A stretch of 7,824 nt of DNA from Rhodobacterales bacterium (GCA_025357355.1 JANXPK010000788.1:1-7824); one strand, 5' to 3'; counted from the first letter of the stretch, positions 1 through 5,708 are shown. Made by a program: numbers and translations. Notes: a model not told the origin generated them from the letters alone.

Positions 1-1118
1 ATGCGGGCCAGGACCTCGGCCCGTTGACCAACGCCCTCGTCGCCCGCGCCCTTGCCCCTGTGCCTGACCCTGGCGCGGTCATGGACCTTGCTACCGTGCT
101 GCAAACTCAGGGTGGTGCCTTGGCGGCAGAGGGTCTGAACCTGCAGCGGCAGGCAGCGTCGCTGCAGCCAAGCTACCTGATCCGTCATGGTTCAGGCCGC
201 AGCCTTCGCATCCTTGCCCTGGTGACACCCGGCGACTTCATGGCAAACACGCCGATCGACTTTCTGCTCTCCGGCTCCGACGCGACGCTGATCCTCTGCC
301 ATGTTGATGAGACGACCACCGAGCTTGACCTGCCGCCGCACGACGTGGCCTTTCTTGCAATCGGCCAGTCCGAAGCAAACGCCCCGCTTCTTGCCAACCT
401 GCCGCACCTCTTGGCACAACATCCTGGCCCCATCCTGAACAACGTCCCCGCCCTGATCAGCAGCCTGACCCGCGACCACGTGTCCGCCCTGCTTGCCGAT
501 CAGCCCGGCCTTCTCGCGCCCCTAACCTTGCGCCGTGCCCGTGCCGATCTGATACTTGGCGCCTTGCACGTGCCCGCGCTCCTGCGACCGACCGACAGCC
601 ATGCCGGCCACGGCCTAGGCCTGATTGCCGAGACTGCGGACCTCACCCGATGGCTGGCCGAAAACAATGCGTCCGAGGCATATGTCGCCCCCTTCATCGA
701 CTATCGCGGCGCGGACGGGCTCTACGTCAAATACCGGGTCGTCCTGATTGATGGTCAACCCTTTGCCAGCCACATGGCGACTTCGACGCACTGGATGGTC
801 CACTATCTGAATGCCGAGATGTCCACGCAACCCACCCGCCGCGCGGCAGAGGCGCGTTGGATGGAAAGTTTTGACACCACCTTCGCCCGCCGTCACGCCA
901 AAGCCTTCACTGCCTTGCAACGGACATTTGGCCTCGATTATTTCGGCATCGACTGCGCCGAGGCTTCCGATGGCCGGCTGCTGGTGTTCGAGGTCGACAC
1001 CGCCATGATCGTGCATGACATGGATGACGAGGCCCTGTTCCCCTACAAAAGGCCTGCGATGCGGAAGCTGTTCAACGCCTTTCTCGCCAGTCTGGACAAG
1101 GCGGTCACCCGTCGCTGA
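1..1118 (+). CDS. ATP-grasp-fold protein, 5' end outside window (partial)
   Basis: The reading frame is open to the left edge, so the true start most likely lies upstream; the first start-like codon inside is TTG at 24. Counting from that TTG (364 residues), a Rossmann-like N-terminal part (about 60-170) leads into an ATP-grasp-like C-terminal half. Visible signs are a glycine-rich nucleotide loop RPTDSHAGHGL (188-198), a YVKYRVVLIDGQP strand pair (234-246) and a metal-site-like segment LLVFEVDTAM (319-328). In that segment E323 and D325 sit where ATP-grasp enzymes usually carry E and N. Enzymes of this fold ligate a carboxylate to an amine or thiol using ATP. The layout resembles alphaproteobacterial proteins in which a TPR region precedes a RimK/glutathione-synthetase-like domain, but no TPR is visible in the part seen here. 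The substrate is unknown. The gene may share a transcript with the NYN gene 72 bp downstream. Confidence 0.8.
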   Translation, partial: AGQDLGPLTNALVARALAPVPDPGAVMDLATVLQTQGGALAAEGLNLQRQAASLQPSYLIRHGSGRSLRILALVTPGDFMANTPIDFLLSGSDATLILCHVDETTTELDLPPHDVAFLAIGQSEANAPLLANLPHLLAQHPGPILNNVPALISSLTRDHVSALLADQPGLLAPLTLRRARADLILGALHVPALLRPTDSHAGHGLGLIAETADLTRWLAENNASEAYVAPFIDYRGADGLYVKYRVVLIDGQPFASHMATSTHWMVHYLNAEMSTQPTRRAAEARWMESFDTTFARRHAKAFTALQRTFGLDYFGIDCAEASDGRLLVFEVDTAMIVHDMDDEALFPYKRPAMRKLFNAFLASLDKAVTRR

Positions 1119-1180
1119 GCTTGGTGGCACGCGGATGGGACTTTCGCCTGACCGCGCCTTCGGGCATCAAGGTTCAAAGC

Positions 1181-1190
1181 GGAGGACTTC
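1181..1190 (+). promoter_or_regulatory. Ribosome binding site of the NYN-domain gene
   Basis: GGAGGA at 1181-1186 lies four bases before the ATG at 1191. It is one of the best Shine-Dalgarno matches in the window and fixes the start of the downstream gene. No terminator-like hairpin is evident in the 72-bp gap after the ATP-grasp gene, so co-transcription is possible. Confidence 0.75.
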
Positions 1191-1937
1191 ATGAGCGACA
1201 CATCCCCCATCGCCGGCCGCGCCCCTCGTCTGGCCGTGCTGATTGACGCCGACAATGTCACCGCGCGCAATGCGAGCGCCATTCTGGACGAGATTGCCAG
1301 TTTCGGCGAACCCTCGGTCCGGCGCGTTTATGGCGACTGGTCGAGCCAGGCGCTCAGCCAGTGGAAAGAGCAGGCACGCGATCTGGGGCTGGTGATGCAT
1401 CAGCAATCCGCCAACACCAAAGGCAAGAACGCCAGCGACATTGGCCTCGTCATCGACGCGATGGATATCCTGCACGCGGGCAAGGTCGACGGCTTTGTGC
1501 TGGTGTCGTCGGACAGCGATTTCACCCGTCTGGCCAGCCGCATCCGCGAGGACGGCTTGCAGGTCATCGGGATTGGCGAGGCCAAGACGCCGGAAAGCCT
1601 GCGCAAGGTCTGCAACCGGTTCGTCCTGATCGAGAACATCATCGGCGGCGAGGCGGCGCCCGAACCGAAGCAGGATCGCACCGCCGAGCCTGCCCCGTCG
1701 GCCAAGGAGCCGCCCAGCAAGGCCATCCCGCTGATCTTTGCCGCGATGAAGAAGATCGACCCCGATCAGGACGACTATTCGCTGGGTCAGCTGGGTCAGG
1801 TCATCACCCAGCTGCACCCCGATTTCGACCCGCGCAGCTATGGCTCGGCCAAGCTGTCGGACCTCTTGCGCAAGACCGGGCGGTTCGAGGTGTTTCCGGG
1901 GGCGGGCAACAGTCTGAAGGTGCGCGACAAGGCTTGA
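1191..1937 (+). CDS. NYN domain (LabA/DUF88-like) protein with C-terminal OST-HTH/LOTUS domain
   Basis: This 248-residue soluble protein has two domains. Residues about 12-150 form a NYN domain of the PIN-like nuclease superfamily. The acidic positions expected for the metal site are present: D19 and D21 in LIDADN, D83 in NASDIGLVIDAMD, and D108 and D110 in SSDSDF. A polar linker rich in E, P, A and K (about 152-176) leads to an OST-HTH/LOTUS-type winged helix (about 177-245) containing YSLGQLGQVITQLHPDFDP and LSDLLRKTGRFEV. NYN proteins are predicted RNA-cleaving enzymes and LOTUS domains bind RNA or protein partners, so a role in RNA processing or decay is likely; the substrate is unknown. 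The start is set by GGAGGA four bases upstream. It converges with the minus-strand winged-helix gene. The family call is firm, the biological role is not. Confidence 0.9.
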   Translation: MSDTSPIAGRAPRLAVLIDADNVTARNASAILDEIASFGEPSVRRVYGDWSSQALSQWKEQARDLGLVMHQQSANTKGKNASDIGLVIDAMDILHAGKVDGFVLVSSDSDFTRLASRIREDGLQVIGIGEAKTPESLRKVCNRFVLIENIIGGEAAPEPKQDRTAEPAPSAKEPPSKAIPLIFAAMKKIDPDQDDYSLGQLGQVITQLHPDFDPRSYGSAKLSDLLRKTGRFEVFPGAGNSLKVRDKA

Positions 1938-1988
1938 AGGGGGCGATCAACGGCCCTTTGGGGGCACTTCGGTGGCTTCGGGCAAAAT

Positions 1989-2005
1989 GGTCCGAACCTC
2001 GGACC
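1989..2005 (+). terminator. Inverted repeat after the NYN gene, possible terminator stem
   Basis: GGTCCGA (1989-1995) and TCGGACC (1999-2005) form a perfect 7-bp stem with a 3-base loop, 51 bp past the NYN stop codon. No clean T tract follows at once, but the next 40 bases are AT-rich. It may act together with the palindrome at 2023-2042. Confidence 0.4.
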
Positions 2006-2022
2006 GTGATGTTTATCGTTAT

Positions 2023-2046
2023 AAATCATATAGATATGATTTTTTG
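2023..2046 (+). terminator. AT-rich palindrome followed by T6, possible terminator or operator
   Basis: AAATCATAT (2023-2031) and ATATGATTT (2034-2042) are perfect inverted repeats separated by two bases, overlapping a run of six T at 2040-2045. Read on the plus strand this has the shape of an intrinsic terminator for the NYN gene, but the stem is almost all A-T and so weak. The symmetry would equally suit a dimeric DNA-binding protein. The surrounding 2005-2070 stretch is strikingly AT-rich for this genome. Confidence 0.4.
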
Positions 2047-2084
2047 TTAACCGAATTTTAAGGTTTCTTGACCTCATTCGAATC

Positions 2085-2108
2085 GCCAAATGTCCGATGG
2101 AATTTGGC
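2085..2108 (-). terminator. Hairpin downstream of the winged-helix gene
   Basis: GCCAAAT (2085-2091) and ATTTGGC (2102-2108) pair over a 10-base loop, five bases past the stop codon of the minus-strand gene. No T tract follows on the minus strand, so it is a weak terminator candidate or simply a 3' stem that protects the transcript. Confidence 0.3.
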
Positions 2109-2112
2109 CGCC

Positions 2113-2817
2113 TCAAACCATCTTGATGACATCCTTGCCCACCGCCAGCACATAACCGCGCCGCGCGATGGTCTTGACCAGCAACTCGCTGACCAACTGG
2201 TTGCCGAGTGTGTCGCGCAGACGCTTGATGCGGGTGGCGCCGGCGGCTTCATCGCAGTCGGCCTCGTTGCGGCCGGAAATGACGGCTTCGATCTGGGCGC
2301 CGGTCAGCACCTCGTCATCCATCCGCGCTTCTGCCAGAACAGCGAGCGTTTCCAGCGCGGCCTCGGTCAGGGCGAATTCAAGGTCGTTGATGTAAACCGC
2401 CCGCCCCTCGCGGCTGATCAGCAGCGAGGCGACCTGGATGCCAGAGCGCTGGATGGCAGAGATGCGGCGGTTTAGCGCGATGATGGTGACCAGAAACACC
2501 AAAGTGGCGATCAGCAGCGCTGTGGAAAACACCAGCAGCACGAAGATGACGGCGCGGTAGGTCACGAAGATGTCGGCATAGGACGTGCCCGACTGGGCCA
2601 GAATCTCCAAAAGTTTGATCTCGGCATCGCTGGTCAGGTCATTGTTGTCGACGAACAGTTTTTCAACGCGGGCATTGAATGCGTTGGCGTCAGGCAGGTT
2701 CAGGAACAGAACGACGGCCGCCAGCAGCAGGATCAGGACAATGGCGGCAATACCGAAGGCGACGACGCGGTTGCCCGCCCGCAAACTGTCAGTAGCGGAG
2801 GAAGAATGCTCCGGCAC
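2113..2817 (-). CDS. Two-helix membrane protein with C-terminal cytoplasmic winged helix (putative membrane-bound transcription regulator)
   Basis: This 234-residue protein is read from GTG at 2817. I chose that start because AAGGAAAG lies just upstream and the frame further up only shadows the neighbouring gene. A short basic N-terminus precedes a membrane helix (about 18-41), an outside loop of about 45 residues (42-87), a second helix (about 89-115) and then NRR, which places the C-terminus inside. Residues about 127-226 resemble an OmpR/CadC-type winged helix: a strand pair around VYINDLEFALTEAALETL, then TRIKRLRDTLG (195-205) and LVKTIARRGYVLA (213-225). That ending matches the recognition helix and wing of Trans_reg_C domains. 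It probably senses an envelope condition and binds DNA from the membrane. Placing the winged helix after the membrane part reverses the CadC/ToxR order. Its start overlaps the end of the exported-protein gene by 29 bases, suggesting coupled translation. Confidence 0.8.
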   Translation of the reverse strand: MPEHSSSATDSLRAGNRVVAFGIAAIVLILLLAAVVLFLNLPDANAFNARVEKLFVDNNDLTSDAEIKLLEILAQSGTSYADIFVTYRAVIFVLLVFSTALLIATLVFLVTIIALNRRISAIQRSGIQVASLLISREGRAVYINDLEFALTEAALETLAVLAEARMDDEVLTGAQIEAVISGRNEADCDEAAGATRIKRLRDTLGNQLVSELLVKTIARRGYVLAVGKDVIKMV

Positions 2818-3076
2818 TCGCTTTCCTTTCGCCAAGGCCTTCGGGGCCGAAACTGGAGATAATCTTGAGCAAAGTCCAGCCGTTTGCCACCAGTCGCGGC
2901 GCCAGCTCACCCCGTTCCTGCCTTGGTTTGCCGCAGACCGGATCGCTGACCTGCGAAACGCCATACGCCAGCCGCAACGGAGCGTCGCGCTTGGCCTTGT
3001 AATCGACATAGCAATCGGCCGATGCGGGCACGGCCAGCATGAGCGCAATCGCGGCACAGAGGACAAGGCGGAACAT
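2789..3076 (-). CDS. Small exported protein, function unknown
   Basis: This 95-residue protein starts at ATG 3076, with AGGAG seven bases upstream; an alternative ATG at 3130 would add 18 residues before a clear signal peptide and is rejected. Residues 1-20 form a classic Sec signal peptide (MFRLVLC, a hydrophobic core, cleavage after ASA), leaving a mature protein of about 75 residues in the periplasm. The mature part begins DCYVDYKAKRDAPLRLAYG and has two cysteines (C22, C48) that could form a disulfide. It ends with a compact block carrying GWTLL, FGPEGL and RKASAGAFFLRY. I have the impression that similar short proteins occur in other Rhodobacterales, but I know of no assigned function. 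It is the first gene of a two-gene unit, and its stop codon lies inside the membrane winged-helix gene, so the two products are probably made together. Confidence 0.8.
   Translation of the reverse strand: MFRLVLCAAIALMLAVPASADCYVDYKAKRDAPLRLAYGVSQVSDPVCGKPRQERGELAPRLVANGWTLLKIISSFGPEGLGERKASAGAFFLRY
2818..2832 (-). promoter_or_regulatory. Internal ribosome binding site for the GTG start at 2817
   Basis: On the minus strand, AAAGGAAAGCGA directly precedes GTG, with AGGA six bases from the start codon. The site lies inside the coding region of the upstream exported-protein gene. It supports the 234-residue form over a longer reading frame running up to 3189. Confidence 0.55.
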
Positions 3077-3090
3077 GAAGGCACTCCTTT
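3077..3090 (-). promoter_or_regulatory. Ribosome binding site of the small exported protein gene
   Basis: On the minus strand, AAAGGAG is followed by TGCCTTC and ATG, a well-placed Shine-Dalgarno sequence. It is what selects the 3076 start. The 203-bp gap between this divergent gene and the plus-strand ORF at 3280 should hold both promoters, but I could not identify convincing -35/-10 pairs in it. Confidence 0.7.
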
Positions 3091-3279
3091 GCTTTGAAAT
3101 GAGAATGAGCAAACTTCCGCTGATATACAATAACCACCCGTAGGAGGCCCGAAGCCGTGCCCGCTTCCTGCCATGTTATCGCCTAACACGGGCCCGATAT
3201 TGCCTGTCTGATCATTTGGGAAGAGATGGGGGCATCACTTCGGTCGCATTGATCCGGCGACCGCGCTGAAGAGGCCAGA

Positions 3280-3606
3280 ATGTCCCGTGCCAACCTCATC
3301 ACCGAAGCCTTTCACGATTTGAGCGACGATATTGCGGACCGTGCGGTGCGTCTTGCGCATGGGACCTTCGATCTGATTTGCCTGACCGCATTGGGGCTGG
3401 TGGTTTACGCCTCGACCATTGGTGCCGCCGATGCCGGGCTGCACGGGCGGCCGATCTTTGGCGTGCAGGCGGCAATCGAGGGGGCTGCGGGAGTGGCGGT
3501 GACGGCCAGCCATGCGCCAACGTCGTGCGGTCTGACCAACGATCTCTTGGCATCCGCCCACCGTGATTGCATCACCGCCTTGGTGTTGCAGCCCATGGGC
3601 GCCTGA
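3280..3606 (+). CDS. Hypothetical protein, 108 residues
   Basis: I do not recognise this protein. The ATG at 3280 has GAAGAGG five bases upstream, an in-frame stop at 3250-3252 excludes a longer version, and the codons use G or C at most third positions, all consistent with a real gene. The N-terminal 30 residues look helical and charged (LITEAFHDLSDDIADRAVRL). They are followed by a moderately hydrophobic stretch (about 30-46, DLICLTALGLVVYAS) and a small-residue-rich region with GVQAAIEGAAGVAVTASHA. Three cysteines (C34, C83, C96) show no metal-binding spacing. There is no signal peptide; the hydrophobic stretch is borderline for a membrane helix. The gene lies divergent from the exported-protein pair and 124 bp upstream of rnhB, separated from it by a perfect hairpin. 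The competing antisense frame is arginine-rich and looks like a shadow. Confidence 0.55.
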   Translation: MSRANLITEAFHDLSDDIADRAVRLAHGTFDLICLTALGLVVYASTIGAADAGLHGRPIFGVQAAIEGAAGVAVTASHAPTSCGLTNDLLASAHRDCITALVLQPMGA

Positions 3607-3654
3607 ACGCTGGGCGCACCAGACTGGATGCAAGTCTCGCGCGCGACCCCGCAC

Positions 3655-3684
3655 GGGGAGAGGGGACGAGCAGACCCTCTCCCC
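3655..3684 (+). terminator. Perfect 10-bp hairpin between the hypothetical gene and rnhB
   Basis: GGGGAGAGGG (3655-3664) pairs perfectly with CCCTCTCCCC (3675-3684) over a 10-base loop, 49 bp after the stop codon at 3606. Only AACTTT follows, so it is not a textbook T tract, but the stem is very stable and probably ends the upstream transcript. The first GGGG could instead pair with CCCC at 3647-3650, giving a competing small stem. Confidence 0.55.
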
Positions 3685-3730
3685 AACTTTCCCTCTTGGC
3701 CGAGAGCGCGCGTTGGGCTTTGGTACTCGC

Positions 3731-4333
3731 ATGGACCTGCCCGATTTCACCTTTGAACGCGCGGCCTTTGCCCGAGGGATGATCCGTGTGGCGGGGATTG
3801 ACGAGGTCGGGCGCGGGCCGTTGGCGGGTCCGGTCACGGCCGCTGCGGTGGTGCTGGATCCCCTACGGATTCCGCCCGGTCTGCGCGACAGCAAGCAGTT
3901 GACAGCGGCCAGGCGTCAGGTGCTGGCGCGGCAGATTTTCGACTGTGCCGAGGTCTCCATTGCCCATGCAACGGTGGATGAGATCGACCGGCTGAACATC
4001 TTGCAGGCTTCGCTCCTGGCGATGGAGCGGGCGGCGGTGGAGTTGGGGGCGGTCTGGCATCTCATTGACGGCAACCGGCTGCCCACAGCTTTGCACGGGC
4101 GGGCGGAGTGGATCGTCAGGGGCGACGCGCGCAGTCTGTCCATCGCCGCGGCATCGATCGTGGCAAAAGTGACACGCGACCGGATCATGGTGGATTTGGC
4201 GCAACAACATCCCGGCTATGGCTGGGAGCACAACGCTGGTTACCCGACGCCGGAGCATCTGGCCGCGCTGAAAAAACTGGGGGTAACCCCTGCGCATAGG
4301 CGTTCGTTCAGGCCCGTATACCAGATGTTGTAG
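3731..4333 (+). CDS. rnhB: Ribonuclease HII
   Basis: RNase HII cuts the RNA strand of RNA-DNA hybrids and starts removal of single ribonucleotides built into DNA, acting in the cytoplasm with Mg2+ or Mn2+. The 200-residue product has the usual family length. The first motif AGIDEVGRGPLAGPV (21-35) carries the catalytic pair D24/E25 and the GRG tripeptide that contacts the ribonucleotide junction. It is followed by RDSKQL (52-57), the third acidic residue D113 in LIDGN, and the fourth, D132, in RGDARSLSIAAASIVAKV. A C-terminal GYGWEHNAGYPTPEH (about 161-175) is also typical. I chose ATG 3731 because translation from it begins about 20 residues before the first motif as in relatives; no good ribosome binding site is visible. 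The frame is open upstream to 3563, but that part is not protein-like. ccrM follows on the same strand after 112 bp. Confidence 0.95.
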   Translation: MDLPDFTFERAAFARGMIRVAGIDEVGRGPLAGPVTAAAVVLDPLRIPPGLRDSKQLTAARRQVLARQIFDCAEVSIAHATVDEIDRLNILQASLLAMERAAVELGAVWHLIDGNRLPTALHGRAEWIVRGDARSLSIAAASIVAKVTRDRIMVDLAQQHPGYGWEHNAGYPTPEHLAALKKLGVTPAHRRSFRPVYQML

Positions 4334-4355
4334 CAAGAAAATTCTCTAACCCCTT

Positions 4356-4394
4356 GATTCAAAAAAGAATTTGACGGCGAATCGCAGATGACTC
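4356..4394 (+). promoter_or_regulatory. Cluster of three GANTC methylation sites upstream of ccrM
   Basis: GATTC (4356-4360), GAATC (4379-4383) and GACTC (4390-4394) fall within 39 bp, 52-90 bp upstream of the ccrM start. GANTC is the recognition sequence of CcrM itself. By eye I count only nine such sites in the whole window, so one third of them lie in this gap. In Caulobacter, GANTC methylation state affects transcription of cell-cycle genes, including ccrM, and GcrA acts at promoters holding methylated GANTC. The arrangement implies methylation-sensitive control of ccrM. Confidence 0.7.
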
Positions 4395-4399
4395 ATCCT
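4371..4399 (+). promoter_or_regulatory. Candidate ccrM promoter
   Basis: TTGACG at 4371-4376 is a good -35-like hexamer. Seventeen bases on, CATCCT at 4394-4399 is a poor -10 (three of six matches). If correct, one GANTC lies inside the spacer, one touches the -10, and the leader is about 40 bases. A weak -10 would fit a promoter that needs an activator such as GcrA or CtrA, but I found no convincing CtrA box. Confidence 0.3.
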
Positions 4400-4445
4400 C
4401 TGCATCAACAAGCGGTGGCAAACATCGCCGGGACAGAGGCAGAGA

Positions 4446-5570
4446 ATGGCGATAAAGATGAAGGACGCGGAGGCGGGGACGCTTCCGCTCAACCAGATTT
4501 TGGCGGGCGACTGCGTGCAGATGATGAACACGCTGCCGGCGGGGTCGGTTGACCTGATTTTCGCCGATCCGCCCTATAACCTGCAGTTGAAGGGTGATCT
4601 GCACCGGCCGGACAACAGCCTGGTCGACGCGGTCGATGACCATTGGGACCAGTTCGCCAGCTTTGCCACCTATGACGCCTTCACCAAGGAATGGCTGGCG
4701 GCGGCCAAGCGGCTCTTGAAGCCAAATGGCGCGATCTGGGTGATTGGCAGCTACCACAACATCTATCGCCTTGGCGCCGAGTTGCAGAACCAGGGCTATT
4801 GGCTGTTGAACGACGTCGTATGGCGCAAATCGAATCCGATGCCGAATTTCCGCGGCAAGCGCCTGACCAATGCGCATGAGACGCTGATCTGGGCGGGGCG
4901 CGACGAAGCGTCGAAATACACCTTCAATTACGAGGCGCTGAAGGCGTTGAACGACGGGGTGCAGATGCGGTCCGACTGGGTGTTGCCGCTGTGCACCGGA
5001 CATGAGCGGATCAAGGACGAACATGGGGATAAGGCGCATCCGACGCAAAAGCCGGAAAGCCTGTTGCACCGGGTGCTGGTCGCCACGACCAATCCGGGGG
5101 ACGTGGTACTGGACCCGTTCTTCGGCACGGGCACGACGGGTGCCGTGGCCAAGATGCTGGGTCGCGATTTCATCGGGATCGAGCGGGAAGAGGCGTACCG
5201 GACTGTCGCACAAGACCGGATCGACCGCACGCGTCGGCTTGATGCCTCGGCGCTGGAGGTGACGGGGTCCAGGCGCAGCGAGCCGCGGGTGCCTTTTGGC
5301 CAGGTGGTCGAGCGAGGCATGCTGCGCCCGGGGGAGGAGTTGTATTCGCTGGGCGCGCGGCATGTCGCCAAGGTGCGCGCCGATGGCACGCTGGTCGGGC
5401 TGGACGTCAAAGGCTCGATCCATCAGGTCGGTGCCCATCTGGAGGGGGCGCCGTCGTGCAATGGCTGGACCTATTGGCACTTCAAGCGCGACGGCAAGAT
5501 GATCCCGATTGACCTCTTGCGCCAACAGATCAGGGCCGAAATGGAGGCCGATCTGGGCTGCAAACATTGA
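4446..5570 (+). CDS. ccrM: Cell-cycle-regulated DNA adenine-N6 methyltransferase CcrM (GANTC)
   Basis: CcrM transfers a methyl group from S-adenosylmethionine to the adenine of GANTC. In alphaproteobacteria it restores full methylation of new DNA late in the cell cycle and so times transcription of division genes. The 374-residue protein is a beta-class enzyme: catalytic motif DPPYNLQL first (41-48), then the long block around WVIGSYHNIYRLG and WRKSNPMPNFRG (98-137), HPTQKP (198-203), and the AdoMet-binding DPFFGTGTTG (223-232). Residues about 285-365 form the RAMA-type C-terminal domain found in CcrM proteins, with RVPFG and NGWTYWHFKRDG; the equivalent region is needed for DNA recognition in Caulobacter CcrM. 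No restriction endonuclease is nearby, as expected for an orphan regulator. ATG 4446 has GAGG six bases upstream; ATG 4458 is a less likely start. An intrinsic terminator follows 79 bp after the stop. Confidence 0.97.
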   Translation: MAIKMKDAEAGTLPLNQILAGDCVQMMNTLPAGSVDLIFADPPYNLQLKGDLHRPDNSLVDAVDDHWDQFASFATYDAFTKEWLAAAKRLLKPNGAIWVIGSYHNIYRLGAELQNQGYWLLNDVVWRKSNPMPNFRGKRLTNAHETLIWAGRDEASKYTFNYEALKALNDGVQMRSDWVLPLCTGHERIKDEHGDKAHPTQKPESLLHRVLVATTNPGDVVLDPFFGTGTTGAVAKMLGRDFIGIEREEAYRTVAQDRIDRTRRLDASALEVTGSRRSEPRVPFGQVVERGMLRPGEELYSLGARHVAKVRADGTLVGLDVKGSIHQVGAHLEGAPSCNGWTYWHFKRDGKMIPIDLLRQQIRAEMEADLGCKH

Positions 5571-5580
5571 TCTGAAGAGC

Positions 5581-5644
5581 GGTGCGCCACGAATGCGCAC
5601 CCTACCGGAAACCGGACGCCTGCTCTGCGGACCGCCTGCAGAGC
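5581..5644 (+). repeat. Two tandem hairpins in the ccrM 3' region
   Basis: GGTGCGC (5581-5587) pairs with GCGCACC (5595-5601) over seven bases, and GCTCTGC (5622-5628) pairs with GCAGAGC (5638-5644) over nine. A small CCGG-AAA-CCGG lies between them. Together with the terminator just after, they would fold the last 100 bases of the transcript into a stem-loop array. This could be a transcript-stabilising 3' UTR or a small RNA cut from the mRNA. Confidence 0.5.
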
Positions 5645-5648
5645 CACT

Positions 5649-5679
5649 GCCCCGTCATGTACGCATGACGGGGCCTTTT
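5649..5679 (+). terminator. Intrinsic terminator of ccrM
   Basis: GCCCCGTCATG (5649-5659) and CATGACGGGGC (5664-5674) form a perfect 11-bp stem with a TACG loop, followed by CTTTTC. This is the clearest rho-independent terminator in the window. It ends ccrM transcription and separates it from the reductase gene. Confidence 0.85.
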
Positions 5680-5708
5680 CAGTCTCGCCAATTCACGCAA
5701 CCAATGCC

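Noticed and set aside
1167..1817. 216-codon minus-strand frame opposite the NYN gene
   Set aside because: Arg/Gly/Leu-rich composition with no motif, opposite a gene with a clear domain and a strong ribosome binding site.
2818..3189. Extended N-terminus for the membrane winged-helix protein up to 3189
   Set aside because: These 124 residues run in a shifted frame through the exported-protein gene, which has a clear signal peptide and ribosome binding site; the sequence is Arg/Ser/Cys-rich and not protein-like.
3563..3730. Longer RNase HII start at 3563
   Set aside because: The extra residues cross the 10-bp hairpin, are Arg/Trp/Pro-rich and precede the normal family start at 3731.
3235..3894. 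219-codon minus-strand frame over the hypothetical gene and the start of rnhB
   Set aside because: It is Arg/Gly/Pro-rich, overlaps the conserved N-terminus of RNase HII, and has no recognisable domain.
4340..4370. CtrA-type box (TTAA-N7-TTAA) upstream of ccrM
   Set aside because: The best match keeps too few of the conserved bases to support a site, although CtrA control of ccrM is known in Caulobacter.
4359..5600. 413-codon open frame antisense to the whole of ccrM
   Set aside because: It is rich in Arg, His, Pro and Gln with no recognisable domain, and mirrors ccrM codons; long antisense frames are common opposite GC-rich genes.
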